Below, one piece after another: positions 16,967-24,929 of a DNA stretch of 36,238 bases. The translations under genes were made by a program, and so were the position numbers. The notes below the pieces were generated by a model, which was not told where the DNA came from, did not search any database, and saw only the letters and a program-made list of their open reading frames with translations. How positions within the stretch are numbered: the stretch's first letter is position 1; every line of letters begins with the position of its first letter. The DNA is from Pseudomonadota bacterium (GTDB lineage: Bacteria > Desulfobacterota > Desulfobacteria > Desulfobacterales > Desulfobacteraceae), in the NCBI GenBank assembly GCA_018821715.1, contig JAHJLN010000424.1:1-36238 (forward strand). Reading direction: 5' to 3'.

Positions 16967-17851
16967 TCATGAGACAGTTTTGTCTTTTTTGTCCTTATCC
17001 CTTTTGGACGGATACAATAGAAAACCAATAAACACTAAAAGCAGAATCAGAACCGCTGTTCCAGTGATCTTGAATATTTTAAACGCATAAGTTTTCTTGT
17101 GGGGATCATAATCAAAACAAAAGGACAATACCCCTCTTTTTATGGAGATACCCGGCTCTCCCCGATCTGCTTCGCTTATGGCCATGCCCAGGTCAAAGGG
17201 AAGAAAATTGGGGCCGTACAGGTACCGGATCACTTTCCCGTCCCTGGCAAGGACCACAAGGACGGAGGGATGGATATAAAAATGGTCTTTTTTTTTAATA
17301 AAATAATAGCCCAAAGAATCGGTCAGCTTCCGGATATTCTCCATATCTCCTGTCAGGTAAAACCAGTTTTCCAAAGGAAAATCCCTTGCGATCAGGTTAT
17401 TGTAATTTTTTTTGGATGTGTTTGCAATGGTAGGGTCTTCTTCATCTGCAAAACTTAAGGTGATCACATTAAAGTCTTTGCCCGGGACCTGATCCACAAG
17501 ATTTAATGCCTTGGCAAGCTCTGCCTGGAGGAAACTGCAGACAGAGGTACACATGAAATAAGCCGGCAACAGCACAACCGGCTTGTCAAAAACCGTTTTA
17601 AGCAAAATTTTTTTACCGTTCTCATCTGTAAAATAAGTGTCAAGGGCTGCAAGGTTTCCCAGTTGCTCCTCAACTTTAACCTGTTGCGGGAGCACTGGGT
17701 CTTCTTTTGCTTCAGCCATGACCATCCCGGGATGTTCATGGCTGTCCTGATCAGTGTCATGATCCTTCTGAGCCGTCACGCCCGGGGGTAAAACCAGGTT
17801 GACGAACAAAATGAAAACAAAAAATTGAAAAAAATATTTTATGCGGTTCAT
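16967..17851 (-). CDS. SCO1/SenC-type copper chaperone of the oxidase
   Basis: 294 residues. Signal peptide (MNRIKYFFQFFVFILFVNLV), then a His/Asp/Met-rich linker (about 28-45), a thioredoxin-fold SCO domain with the copper cysteines C101 and C105 (CTSVC) and ligand H195 (YIHPSVLVV), and a C-terminal membrane helix (about 266-284) with a very basic tail. SCO proteins deliver copper to, or reduce, the CuA site of subunit II. The ATG overlaps the stop of the DOMON gene (ATGA). A C-terminal anchor with an N-terminal signal is seen in a subset of this family. Confidence 0.9.
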   Translation of the reverse strand: MNRIKYFFQFFVFILFVNLVLPPGVTAQKDHDTDQDSHEHPGMVMAEAKEDPVLPQQVKVEEQLGNLAALDTYFTDENGKKILLKTVFDKPVVLLPAYFMCTSVCSFLQAELAKALNLVDQVPGKDFNVITLSFADEEDPTIANTSKKNYNNLIARDFPLENWFYLTGDMENIRKLTDSLGYYFIKKKDHFYIHPSVLVVLARDGKVIRYLYGPNFLPFDLGMAISEADRGEPGISIKRGVLSFCFDYDPHKKTYAFKIFKITGTAVLILLLVFIGFLLYPSKRDKDKKDKTVS

Positions 17852-18393
17852 TTAATCTTTTTATTCTCACCGGTTGAATAATTGATCTCATAATTTGTCC
17901 GGTATGGGTGACGGGTCTTGAAAGAATCTTTCCCGGCACCGTAGGCCATCATCACACGGCTTGTTCCTTCCGGATGGATGGGTTTATCATATTTGTCACC
18001 CGTATCCAGCGGAAATGTAAAAGAAATAGTTGTAACCCCATCCTCTTCAGAACCGGATGGATTCAATACATTATTTTTCCCCCCCAGTTCTTCATCGCTT
18101 GTGTGCCCTCTCTTCCGGTCACCATAATGATCTTCAATCTTGACTTTGCCGTCCTTGACGGCACCGATAATGATATTGGCGCCTTCCATGGCGTTTTCAG
18201 GATCAAAACCAATGGCGACCCAGCCGGTTGTCTTGGCAGACAGCTTGACATGAATCTGATCCCCTTCAATGGTCCATGAAAACTGCATGTCTTTAGCTTC
18301 AAGAGTGTGTTTGTAGTCCATTGCAGACAAAGACAATGGAATCAGCAAAAACATGAGGGTCAGTAGTGTGGCTGTTAAATAGTTTTTCTTCAT
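17848..18393 (-). CDS. Exported DOMON-domain protein, possible heme-binding electron carrier
   Basis: 181 residues. A signal peptide (MKKNYLTATLLTLMFLLIPLSLSA) leads to one DOMON domain: FSWTIEGDQIHVKLSAKTTGW, VAIGFDPENAMEGANIIIGAV, and DHYGDRKRGHTSDEELGG. Methionine and histidine candidates for heme ligation (Met near 37, His near 162 in RHPYRTNYE) are present. DOMON domains bind heme b or sugars. Position at the head of an oxidase operon suggests electron transfer or copper/heme handling, but that is inferred. Strong AAGGAG eight bases before ATG; 19 bases after the DUF2231 gene. Confidence 0.75.
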   Translation of the reverse strand: MKKNYLTATLLTLMFLLIPLSLSAMDYKHTLEAKDMQFSWTIEGDQIHVKLSAKTTGWVAIGFDPENAMEGANIIIGAVKDGKVKIEDHYGDRKRGHTSDEELGGKNNVLNPSGSEEDGVTTISFTFPLDTGDKYDKPIHPEGTSRVMMAYGAGKDSFKTRHPYRTNYEINYSTGENKKIK

Positions 18394-18412
18394 CTTTATT
18401 ACTCCTTAATTT

Positions 18413-18838
18413 TTATCCATATTGAAGTTCACCGCCTGAAAATCCCAGTCCAATTGCCAAAAGAACAGCAACGAGATAAAATAGTGTTTTTTTATCAAAT
18501 TTAGGGGTTTCAGGATCATCCATATAGGCAATTGATACCAGAACAACCGTCAATATGACAGCAAGCACCATCTTTAGAATAATCAGAAATTCCCAATTTC
18601 CCCCATAGGTATGCTGCCAGTCAAGGTAGCCTGCAAAGGCTGTGGGGAAGATACCCAGAAGGCCCAAAATAACACAATGATATCCTGTCTTTGCCAGGAA
18701 TCTTAATTTGGGAAGAAAAGACGCCATCCGGAAAGTAACCGCTCCCATTACCATTCCCATGGGAATGTGTGTTAATGCAGGGTGCAAAGGATGAGCAAAT
18801 CCGATTTTGTTTAGAAACTCAAAAATAATCTCCGTCAT
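18413..18838 (-). CDS. DUF2231-like membrane protein
   Basis: 141 residues with four membrane helices. The N-terminal motif HPLHPALTHIPMGMVMG is the mark of DUF2231, whose paired histidines are proposed to bind heme or another cofactor; H50s (YHCVILG) and the loop GYLDWQHTYGGNWEF also match. First clear gene of the oxidase operon, with AAGGTGA before the ATG. Such proteins often sit beside oxidases or cytochromes, but a defined role is lacking. Confidence 0.75.
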   Translation of the reverse strand: MTEIIFEFLNKIGFAHPLHPALTHIPMGMVMGAVTFRMASFLPKLRFLAKTGYHCVILGLLGIFPTAFAGYLDWQHTYGGNWEFLIILKMVLAVILTVVLVSIAYMDDPETPKFDKKTLFYLVAVLLAIGLGFSGGELQYG

Positions 18839-18930
18839 GATATCACCTTTTAGTTAATATATTTTCTCAATTTATAGACAAAGCAAATCCTGTGCCTGAA
18901 TTTTATTTGTCTTACTCTTTTGCTTTCTTT

Positions 18931-18944
18931 TTTGATAAATCAAA
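18931..18944. repeat. Short inverted repeat in the oxidase operon leader
   Basis: TTTGAT and ATCAAA are separated by two bases, downstream of the candidate promoter. It resembles FNR/DNR half-sites, but that family needs a four-base gap, so the regulator is unknown. Confidence 0.3.
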
Positions 18945-18998
18945 GATACTTTTTTTCGTCTGCTCTAAAGAAAAACCATTCTTCAACGGCTTATATAA

Positions 18999-19027
18999 TA
19001 AATACGGTTAAGCGTAAAACAAGTCAA
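18999..19027 (-). promoter_or_regulatory. Probable promoter of the oxidase operon
   Basis: Minus strand: TTGACT (19022-19027), 17-base spacer, TATTTA (18999-19004), 160 bases before the DUF2231 ATG. It overlaps the 3' end of the 56-codon leader ORF. The long untranslated leader that follows is A/T rich. Confidence 0.45.
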
Positions 19028-19178
19028 GGAAATTAACCATCACAAAAAAGAAGAAACAGGCCATTTTCAAAAAGTTAGCCCTATATAACTTTTTTCTTGA
19101 CAACTTATAAAACAATGACAATTTTATGTTTGAACCAATCACAGGGAAGGGTTCTACTATTATTAATATAACTATCAT
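19008..19178 (-). CDS. 56-codon leader ORF upstream of the oxidase operon
   Basis: Starts at an ATG seven bases after a perfect AGGAGG (19186-19191), one of the strongest initiation signals in the window. The peptide begins MIVILIIVEPFPVIGS and ends FFFFVMVNFLDLFYA; hydrophobic ends surround a basic middle (YKLSRKKLYRANF). No family recognised. A terminator-shaped hairpin ends just before its ribosome binding site. It could be a leader peptide, a small membrane protein or a chance ORF behind a real signal. Confidence 0.4.
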   Translation of the reverse strand: MIVILIIVEPFPVIGSNIKLSLFYKLSRKKLYRANFLKMACFFFFVMVNFLDLFYA

Positions 19179-19191
19179 TTTTTTGCCTCCT

Positions 19192-19234
19192 AAAAAAGGC
19201 AGTCCCAAAAAATCACCTGGTGACTGCCTTTTTT
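19192..19234. terminator. Symmetric terminator-like hairpin between two divergent operons
   Basis: Arms AAAAAAGGCAGTC (19192-19204) and GACTGCCTTTTTT (19222-19234) give a 13-bp perfect stem with U-runs on both strands. Inside it a second palindrome, TCACC-T-GGTGA (19213-19223), shares two bases with the right arm, so the two hairpins exclude each other. Possible attenuator; could instead end an unseen small transcript. Confidence 0.6.
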
Positions 19235-19243
19235 CTTTAATGC

Positions 19244-19271
19244 TTGAATTATAAAAAAAATGTGAAATAAT
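19244..19271 (+). promoter_or_regulatory. Candidate promoter for yqeC-mocA, overlapping a minus-strand -10 box
   Basis: TTGAAT (19244-19249), 16-base spacer, AATAAT (19266-19271) on the plus strand, 83 bases before yqeC. The same segment holds a minus-strand TATAAT (19248-19253) that would start a transcript just before the hairpin at 19192-19234. Confidence 0.35.
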
Positions 19272-19353
19272 CATTCCAAGATTGAAACCATTAAAATTCT
19301 TACAGGTTCTATGAATAAGTATTTGCATAGTATGGCCATTTGATTTTATTAAA

Positions 19354-20163
19354 ATGACAAAACAATTAATTCATACATTAAACTTAAATAACCGAGGGGT
19401 TTTAAGCCTCATTGGTGCCGGAGGAAAGACAAGTCTGATGTTCCGTCTGGCAAAGGAACTTACACTTACAGGCAAAACCGTTCTGACGACCACCACTACC
19501 AAAATCTTTATGCCGACACAGGATCAGTCCCCTGAAACTGTTATTGCAGGCTCTTTTGAGGAACTGGTTAAACGGTCAGAGTCCAGTCTAAACCGCTACC
19601 ATCATTTTTCAGCAGGCAGCAGGTGTGATCTGTCAACCGGAAAACTTATCGGATTTACCCCGGATATCATTGATCTATTATGGCAGACGTCCCTTTTTGA
19701 CTGGATTATAGTAGAAGCGGACGGTGCCGGGCAAAAGCCCCTTAAAGCCACCGGCCCACATGAACCTGTTGTTCCAAGGGTCACAAGCCACCTGATTCTT
19801 GTCACAGGACTTGATGCACTCGGCCTCCCCCTTGACGACGATTACGTTCACAGGGCAAAGCTGTTTTCAAAAAACACGGGGCTTGCCATGGGAAAAACCG
19901 TGGATGAGCAATCCATTGCCACATCAATCAATATTGAGATAAAAAAGGTCTTTGCCGTGAACCCTCATTTGATAAAAATTGTTTTTCTAAACAAGGCTGA
20001 TACAAAGGATAGAATAATATCGGCCCAAAAAATCGGGAACCTTTTACAATATCCAACCCCCATTAGCAGGATTATTACAGCCTCGCTAAAAGATGAAATT
20101 CCTGTAAAACACTGTTTTACAATCCATCCAACCAAACAAAAGACAAAGAACCTGATTTCATGA
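19354..20163 (+). CDS. yqeC: YqeC-like selenium-dependent hydroxylase accessory protein
   Basis: 269 residues. The P-loop is GAGGKTSL at 21-28, followed by TVLTTTTTKIFMP, the diagnostic Thr-rich strand of the YqeC family, and IIVEADGAGQKPLKATGPHEP with its acidic loop. KIVFLNKAD resembles a G4-like element. YqeC is encoded with molybdenum-cofactor genes of selenium-dependent molybdenum hydroxylases; its reaction is not established. The ATG has no obvious Shine-Dalgarno sequence. It overlaps mocA by four bases (ATGA), so they form one operon. No hydroxylase gene is in the window. Confidence 0.85.
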   Translation: MTKQLIHTLNLNNRGVLSLIGAGGKTSLMFRLAKELTLTGKTVLTTTTTKIFMPTQDQSPETVIAGSFEELVKRSESSLNRYHHFSAGSRCDLSTGKLIGFTPDIIDLLWQTSLFDWIIVEADGAGQKPLKATGPHEPVVPRVTSHLILVTGLDALGLPLDDDYVHRAKLFSKNTGLAMGKTVDEQSIATSINIEIKKVFAVNPHLIKIVFLNKADTKDRIISAQKIGNLLQYPTPISRIITASLKDEIPVKHCFTIHPTKQKTKNLIS

Positions 20164-20756
20164 GACTGCCTCAAAAAAAAATTGCCGGAATTATCCTTGC
20201 TGCCGGGTCTGGATCAAGAATGGGCAAGACAAAACAGCTGCTGCCATTCAAGGGAACAACCCTTCTGGGTCAGGTCATTCAACATGCCAGAGCATCAGCA
20301 TTGCACGAAATCATTATCGTTCTGGGGCATTGCGCTGATAAAATAAAAAAGACCCTTGATCTATCCGGCACAACCGTGGTTATAAACAATGCCTTTGCAA
20401 AGGGACAGAGCACCTCCCTTATTGCAGGGCTTGAAAGCATCTCACCCCTCTGTGATGCAGCAATGTTCCTTTTAGGAGATCAACCCCTTGTAAGTGCTGC
20501 AATTATTGACAGGCTCATTGATGCCTCCAACACCTCCGATGCCCCTATTGTCATCCCCTATTGCAACGGCAGACGAGGAAATCCGGTCATTATTGCCAGG
20601 CCCTTATTTTCTCGTCTTAAAGCATTATCCGCTGACACTGGCGCAAGACAACTGTTTGATGCGTTTAAAAAATCCATATTAAGCGTGTCTGTTCAGGATG
20701 AGGCCATACTGACGGATGTGGACACTTTAGATGATTATGAGAAACTGATATCATAA
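20160..20756 (+). CDS. mocA: MocA-like molybdenum cofactor cytidylyltransferase
   Basis: 198 residues, a MobA-like nucleotidyltransferase. The nucleotide loop reads GIILAAGSGSRMGKTKQLLPF (10-30), with MFLLGDQPLVS and IPYCNGRRGNPVII later, both typical of MocA rather than MobA. It would join CMP to molybdopterin, producing the cytosine dinucleotide form used by xanthine-dehydrogenase-type enzymes. Translationally coupled to yqeC. Confidence 0.87.
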   Translation: MRLPQKKIAGIILAAGSGSRMGKTKQLLPFKGTTLLGQVIQHARASALHEIIIVLGHCADKIKKTLDLSGTTVVINNAFAKGQSTSLIAGLESISPLCDAAMFLLGDQPLVSAAIIDRLIDASNTSDAPIVIPYCNGRRGNPVIIARPLFSRLKALSADTGARQLFDAFKKSILSVSVQDEAILTDVDTLDDYEKLIS

Positions 20757-20941
20757 AAACGCTTGCAAAAAACTTTAAATTCACATATATTATTTCGCTT
20801 GTTCATAAAAACAAAGCGTGTATCAGGCTGACAATAAAACCACTTCCTTGAGACAAACTTAAGACAGACGTTTTAAGCAAACTGACCGGAAAGCCGCATT
20901 GTGTGACAAAGGCAGGATCAAAAAGCATATAAAACTATGAT

Positions 20942-20972
20942 CCTTATATTGACTGGCATTATTGATATAAGG
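20942..20972 (+). repeat. Inverted repeat before the SLOG gene
   Basis: CCTTATAT (20942-20949) and ATATAAGG (20965-20972) are exact complements separated by 15 bases, ending six bases before the ribosome binding site AGGAGA. It could be an operator or an RNA hairpin. The rest of 20757-20994 shows nothing convincing. Confidence 0.4.
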
Positions 20973-20994
20973 GAAAAAAGGAGAGATAACACTT

Positions 20995-21543
20995 ATGAAT
21001 AATAAAGAGTACACCATTTACAGCGGCGGACTTAAAGGCGCTGAGGAACTGTTTGGAGAATGTGCCCAGAAGTATGGCATCAATGAAATCAACTTTTCAT
21101 TTGAAGGGCATAAATGTTCCCGGGAAAAGAACATCACCCTGCTCAGCGATGAAGAGCTAAAAAAAGGCAATATCAGTATGGAGATCGTGTCTGCACGCAT
21201 GGGCAGAAGATATGCACAGGCAGATAAAATCAGAAAAGTTTTTCAGGTCATCTTTCATATGGTCAATAAGGGCTACCAGGTATTTGCAATCGGGTGGATC
21301 CAGTCGGATAAAACCGTTAAAGGCGGAACCGGCTGGGGGGTTGAACTTGCCAAATTTTTTAACAGGCCTGTCAGTGTTTTTGATCAGGAGACAAACAAGT
21401 GGTATGCCTGGAAGGAAAGTGAGTGGATAGAAGATACCCCTGCAATTGAACATAAAACTTTTTGTGGAACAGGAACCAGAAACCTTTCGGATGAAGGCAG
21501 GCTTGCTATTGAAGATCTTTTCAACCGTTCATTTGTAAAATAG
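20995..21543 (+). CDS. SLOG-fold (YpsA-like) nucleotide-binding protein
   Basis: 182 residues. It begins with IYSGGLKGAEELFGECAQKYGI, a Rossmann-like glycine loop of the SLOG superfamily, and ends with GGTGWGVELAKFFNRPVSVFDQETNKWYAWKE, where GGTGW and the VFDQ-x-W pattern match YpsA-like SLOG proteins. Such domains bind nucleotides or related ligands; many members are linked to stress or conflict systems. No catalytic function can be assigned. It is 25 bases upstream of the ABC-F gene in the same direction, suggesting an operon. Confidence 0.65.
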   Translation: MNNKEYTIYSGGLKGAEELFGECAQKYGINEINFSFEGHKCSREKNITLLSDEELKKGNISMEIVSARMGRRYAQADKIRKVFQVIFHMVNKGYQVFAIGWIQSDKTVKGGTGWGVELAKFFNRPVSVFDQETNKWYAWKESEWIEDTPAIEHKTFCGTGTRNLSDEGRLAIEDLFNRSFVK

Positions 21544-21568
21544 ACACCCCTAAGGAAACCAACCAACA

Positions 21569-23170
21569 ATGATTTGTGCAACCAACGTCACCCTTGCCTA
21601 TGGCAAGAGAATTCTGTTCAAAGACGTTAATATAAAGTTTACACCCGGCAATTGTTATGGTCTCATCGGTGCCAACGGCGCAGGCAAGTCCACATTTTTA
21701 AAAATTCTTGCAGGGGACATCGAATCAGACTCAGGAATCGTCTCTGTGGGAACCAGTGAACGGATTGCGGTTTTAAGACAGGATCACTTTGCCTTTGACG
21801 AGGAAACGGTTTTAACTACAGTAATCATGGGCTATGAAAAACTGTACAAAACCATGGCACTGCGGGATGCGCTGTATGCTAAACCCGATTTTTCAGAAGA
21901 AGACGGACTTAAGTCTGGTGAGCTTGAGGTTGAATTTGCTGAGATGAACGGTTATGAGGCTGACGCTGAAGCGGCTGTCCTCTTAAGCAGTCTGGGAATT
22001 ATTGAAGAGCTGCACCAAAAAAAAATGAAAGAGCTTGAAGGCGGAGAAAAGGTACGGGTACTCCTTGCACAGGCCTTGTTTGGAAACCCGGACGTTCTGC
22101 TGTTGGATGAGCCCACCAATAACCTTGACATCAAATCCATTGCCTGGCTTGAAGAGTTTCTCTATCGGTTTTCGAACACGGTTATTGTGGTATCCCATGA
22201 TCGTCATTTCATGAATCAGGTGTGCACTCACATTGCAGATATTGATTTCGGCAAAATCTCAGTGTATATGGGGAACTACGATTTCTGGTACCAGGCAAGC
22301 CAGCTGAATTTAAGACAGAAACAGACAGAAAACAAAAAGGTCACTGACCGGGCCAATGAACTCAAAGCGTTTATCCAGCGGTTCAGTTCCAATGCCTCCA
22401 AATCAAAGCAGGCCACCTCCCGGAAAAAACTGTTGGAAAAACTTACCATTGAAGACATGCCGGTATCATCAAGAAAATATCCTTTTATCTGCTTCAAACC
22501 GGAACGCCCCTGCGGCAACGTGATCCTGGAAGTGGACGGGCTGACCAAAACCATTGATGGCGAAAAGGTCCTGGACAACATCAGCTTTACGGTAAACAGC
22601 GGAGACAAAATCGCCTTTATGGGCAAAAACAGCCTGTCCAGAACAACCCTTTTCCAAATCCTGGCAGGCGAGATGGAACAAGACTCCGGTACGTTTAACT
22701 GGGGAGTTACCATTACCCGCTCCTATTTTCCCAAGGAGCACAGTGCCTATTTCAACGGTGACCAGAACCTTATCGACTGGCTCCTGCAGTTTGCCCCCCC
22801 AAAAGAAGGCATCAGCTTTGCCAGAACCTTTCTGGGACGGATGCTCTTTTCCGGGGACGAGGCCTTAAAAAAAACCGGAGTGCTTTCCGGCGGGGAAAAA
22901 GTTCGCTGCATGCTTTCAAGGATGATGCTGTCTGAATCCAATGTCCTGATACTGGATGAACCCACCAACCACCTTGACCTGGAATCAATCACCGCCTTAA
23001 ATGACAGCCTGGTTAAATTCCAGGAGGTGATTCTTTTTACTTCCCATGATCACGAGTTTGTCAATACCGTGGCTAATCGAATTATAGAAATCACGCCCAC
23101 AGGTTTCATTGATCGACTCATGACCTTTGACGAGTATATTGAAAGCAAAAAAGCCGCCCAAAATATTTAA
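21569..23170 (+). CDS. ABC-F ATPase (YbiT-like)
   Basis: 533 residues with two ABC cassettes and no membrane segment, the soluble ribosome-associated ABC-F class. Cassette 1 has Walker A GANGAGKST (34-42), signature ELEGGEK and Walker B LLLDEPTNNLD. Cassette 2 has signature VLSGGEK and LILDEPTNHLD, but its Walker A reads GKNSLSRTTLF, with Arg where the lysine belongs. The inter-cassette linker (about 235-310) is charged and helical, as expected for the P-site tRNA interaction motif. Length and cassette spacing fit YbiT-type proteins. Start ATG follows TAAGGA. Confidence 0.9.
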   Translation: MICATNVTLAYGKRILFKDVNIKFTPGNCYGLIGANGAGKSTFLKILAGDIESDSGIVSVGTSERIAVLRQDHFAFDEETVLTTVIMGYEKLYKTMALRDALYAKPDFSEEDGLKSGELEVEFAEMNGYEADAEAAVLLSSLGIIEELHQKKMKELEGGEKVRVLLAQALFGNPDVLLLDEPTNNLDIKSIAWLEEFLYRFSNTVIVVSHDRHFMNQVCTHIADIDFGKISVYMGNYDFWYQASQLNLRQKQTENKKVTDRANELKAFIQRFSSNASKSKQATSRKKLLEKLTIEDMPVSSRKYPFICFKPERPCGNVILEVDGLTKTIDGEKVLDNISFTVNSGDKIAFMGKNSLSRTTLFQILAGEMEQDSGTFNWGVTITRSYFPKEHSAYFNGDQNLIDWLLQFAPPKEGISFARTFLGRMLFSGDEALKKTGVLSGGEKVRCMLSRMMLSESNVLILDEPTNHLDLESITALNDSLVKFQEVILFTSHDHEFVNTVANRIIEITPTGFIDRLMTFDEYIESKKAAQNI

Positions 23171-23189
23171 TCTGCCGGCCCGGCAGATT
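23169..23189 (+). repeat. Palindromic hairpin at the ABC-F stop codon
   Basis: AATCTGCCG (23169-23177) and CGGCAGATT (23181-23189) form a perfect 9-bp stem with a three-base loop, overlapping the TAA. No U-run follows, so it probably stabilises the mRNA end ahead of the true terminator 15 bases later. Confidence 0.5.
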
Positions 23190-23203
23190 AAATAGAATAC
23201 GCA

Positions 23204-23240
23204 TTGGAACCCAGCTCAAAATAAGCTGGGTTCCAAGCTT
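23204..23240 (+). terminator. Rho-independent terminator after the ABC-F gene
   Basis: TTGGAACCCAGCT (23204-23216) and its exact complement (23224-23236) form a 13-bp stem with a seven-base loop, followed closely by a T-run. Clear intrinsic terminator. Confidence 0.8.
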
Positions 23241-23330
23241 TTGCCCTCCCTAAAAAATAGCGGCCTATCCATTTTGCGAATATAGCCCAAGCCCCAATAA
23301 AAATGTCCCATCAATGTGACCTGCAATGGT

Positions 23331-23359
23331 TTGACTTGTCGTACATTAATATGTTAAAA
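23331..23359 (+). promoter_or_regulatory. Candidate promoter of the sensor-kinase operon
   Basis: TTGACT (23331-23336), 17-base spacer, TTAAAA (23354-23359), about 100 bases before the kinase ATG. The -10 is weak. Nothing else notable was seen between the terminator and the gene. Confidence 0.35.
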
Positions 23360-23461
23360 CCCCAATCGCTTCTACTTTAAAGGTGTTTTATCAGAACGAA
23401 TATTGACTTTACCCTGAATCAACAGCAGGCATGAAAGTTTACACAGGATTTAATCCATAAG

Positions 23462-24901
23462 ATGAAAATAACACTTGGAATAACAAGCAAGCTGATGATA
23501 TTGTTTTTCTTTTTTATTTTTATTTTCTACGGCACCCTCCTGGTTTTATTTGTAAATGTTCAAAAATTAATGGAAACGTCCCAGCAGATTGTCAGCATAA
23601 ACAACCAGGTTGCCGCATTATCCAAAGGAATGCTTGAAAGCCTGATAAACATGGATGTAAATGATAAAAAATTCAGGCTGCTGAAAAAAGAAGTGTATCG
23701 TGATTATTTTGAAACAGCAAAAAAGGAATTTTGTGAAGAACTTGATCAAATAATAAAAATTGATGCTTCAGAACATCAAATTTCCAGCAAATGGAAATCA
23801 ATCCATGAAAGCTTTAAAACCCATGTCAATTCTTCGATACCTGCAACTTCATCGGACCCCCTTTCTGCGTGGGCTGAAGTCAACTGGATAGATGACTGGA
23901 CCACTGCTATTTCAATTGCCAGAAAAGAAAACCAACAACAGATTGAACACGCTCTTATTAAAATGAATAACCTGGGCAGACAGAGTGTTAAAAACAGTCT
24001 TATCGGGCTTGGGGTTTCGATTTTTGCCGGTGTTCTGGGGGCAGGATTCATATCAAAATCAATGATACGGCCATTAAAAAAACTTAAAAGCGGGTTAAAA
24101 AACATCTCCAATGACAATGATTATAATGTCATAAAAATCGACTCAAATGATGAATTCAGCGAGCTTGCCGCGGCTTTTAACGATATGAGCAGACAGCTTA
24201 AAGAGGATGAAGATATCAGATCTGATTTTATAGCCACATTGAGCCATGAAATCAGAACACCGCTTTCATCCATACAAGAATCTGTGAACATGATAATTGA
24301 AGAAGTTCTCGGGCCTGTTAACAACCAGCAAAAAAAATTTCTGGAAATTGCAAGCTCTGAAATAAGCAGGATCAGTGAACTTTTCAATCATCTTCTGGAT
24401 GTATCAATGCTTGAATCAGATTCAGGCAAACTGACGTCTGCACCCATGGATCCGAATCAACTGATACAAGAAGCCTCCAAGGGCTTAATCTCCAATGAAA
24501 AAATCAACCATGTGGATATACGGCTGCACGAGCTTTGCAATGCGCCAATGGTTATGGGGGTAAAAAATCAAATCCTGCAGGTTCTGTCGAATATCATTGG
24601 CAATGCAGTAAAATTTTCATATAAAGACAGTTTTGTGGATATTTATGTGTTGAACGAAAAAAATAAAGATGTCGTAACCTTTAAAATATCCGACCAGGGG
24701 CCCGGGATTCCTGAACAAGAGCAGCCACTGATTTTTAAAAAATATTACAGGGCCAAAAGCGTAAGAAATCATATGGCTGGGGTAGGCCTTGGATTGAATA
24801 TATCCAAGCGGATCATCCATGCCCATAGGGGAACAATTTTCATGGAAAACAACAAAGAGAAAGGATGTTCGTTCTTTTTTACGCTGCCCAAAGCAGGTTA
24901 G
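23462..24901 (+). CDS. Sensor histidine kinase, GlrK/QseE-like
   Basis: 479 residues. Membrane helices at about 10-32 and 180-198 enclose a 145-residue periplasmic helical region without a known ligand fold. HAMP (about 196-250) leads to the dimerisation domain with phospho-acceptor H262 (ATLSHEIRTPLSS), and to the ATPase domain with N box QVLSNIIGNAVKFSY, G1 box DQGPGIPEQEQ and G2 box GVGLGLNIS. Length and gene order (kinase, lipoprotein, sigma54 activator) match E. coli glrK-qseG-glrR. Expected to phosphorylate D55 of the downstream regulator. The ATG has only a weak ribosome binding site. Confidence 0.9.
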   Translation: MKITLGITSKLMILFFFFIFIFYGTLLVLFVNVQKLMETSQQIVSINNQVAALSKGMLESLINMDVNDKKFRLLKKEVYRDYFETAKKEFCEELDQIIKIDASEHQISSKWKSIHESFKTHVNSSIPATSSDPLSAWAEVNWIDDWTTAISIARKENQQQIEHALIKMNNLGRQSVKNSLIGLGVSIFAGVLGAGFISKSMIRPLKKLKSGLKNISNDNDYNVIKIDSNDEFSELAAAFNDMSRQLKEDEDIRSDFIATLSHEIRTPLSSIQESVNMIIEEVLGPVNNQQKKFLEIASSEISRISELFNHLLDVSMLESDSGKLTSAPMDPNQLIQEASKGLISNEKINHVDIRLHELCNAPMVMGVKNQILQVLSNIIGNAVKFSYKDSFVDIYVLNEKNKDVVTFKISDQGPGIPEQEQPLIFKKYYRAKSVRNHMAGVGLGLNISKRIIHAHRGTIFMENNKEKGCSFFFTLPKAG

Positions 24902-24929
24902 AAAACTTTAAAATCAAGGATACATATTG

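Noticed and set aside
18931-18944. FNR/DNR-type site before the oxidase operon
   Set aside because: The half-sites fit but are two bases apart rather than four, so an FNR-family dimer would not be expected to bind.
19192-19234. Known riboswitch (molybdenum cofactor or fluoride) at the hairpin
   Set aside because: The hairpin is a plain symmetric stem without the conserved loops or pseudoknot of those classes.
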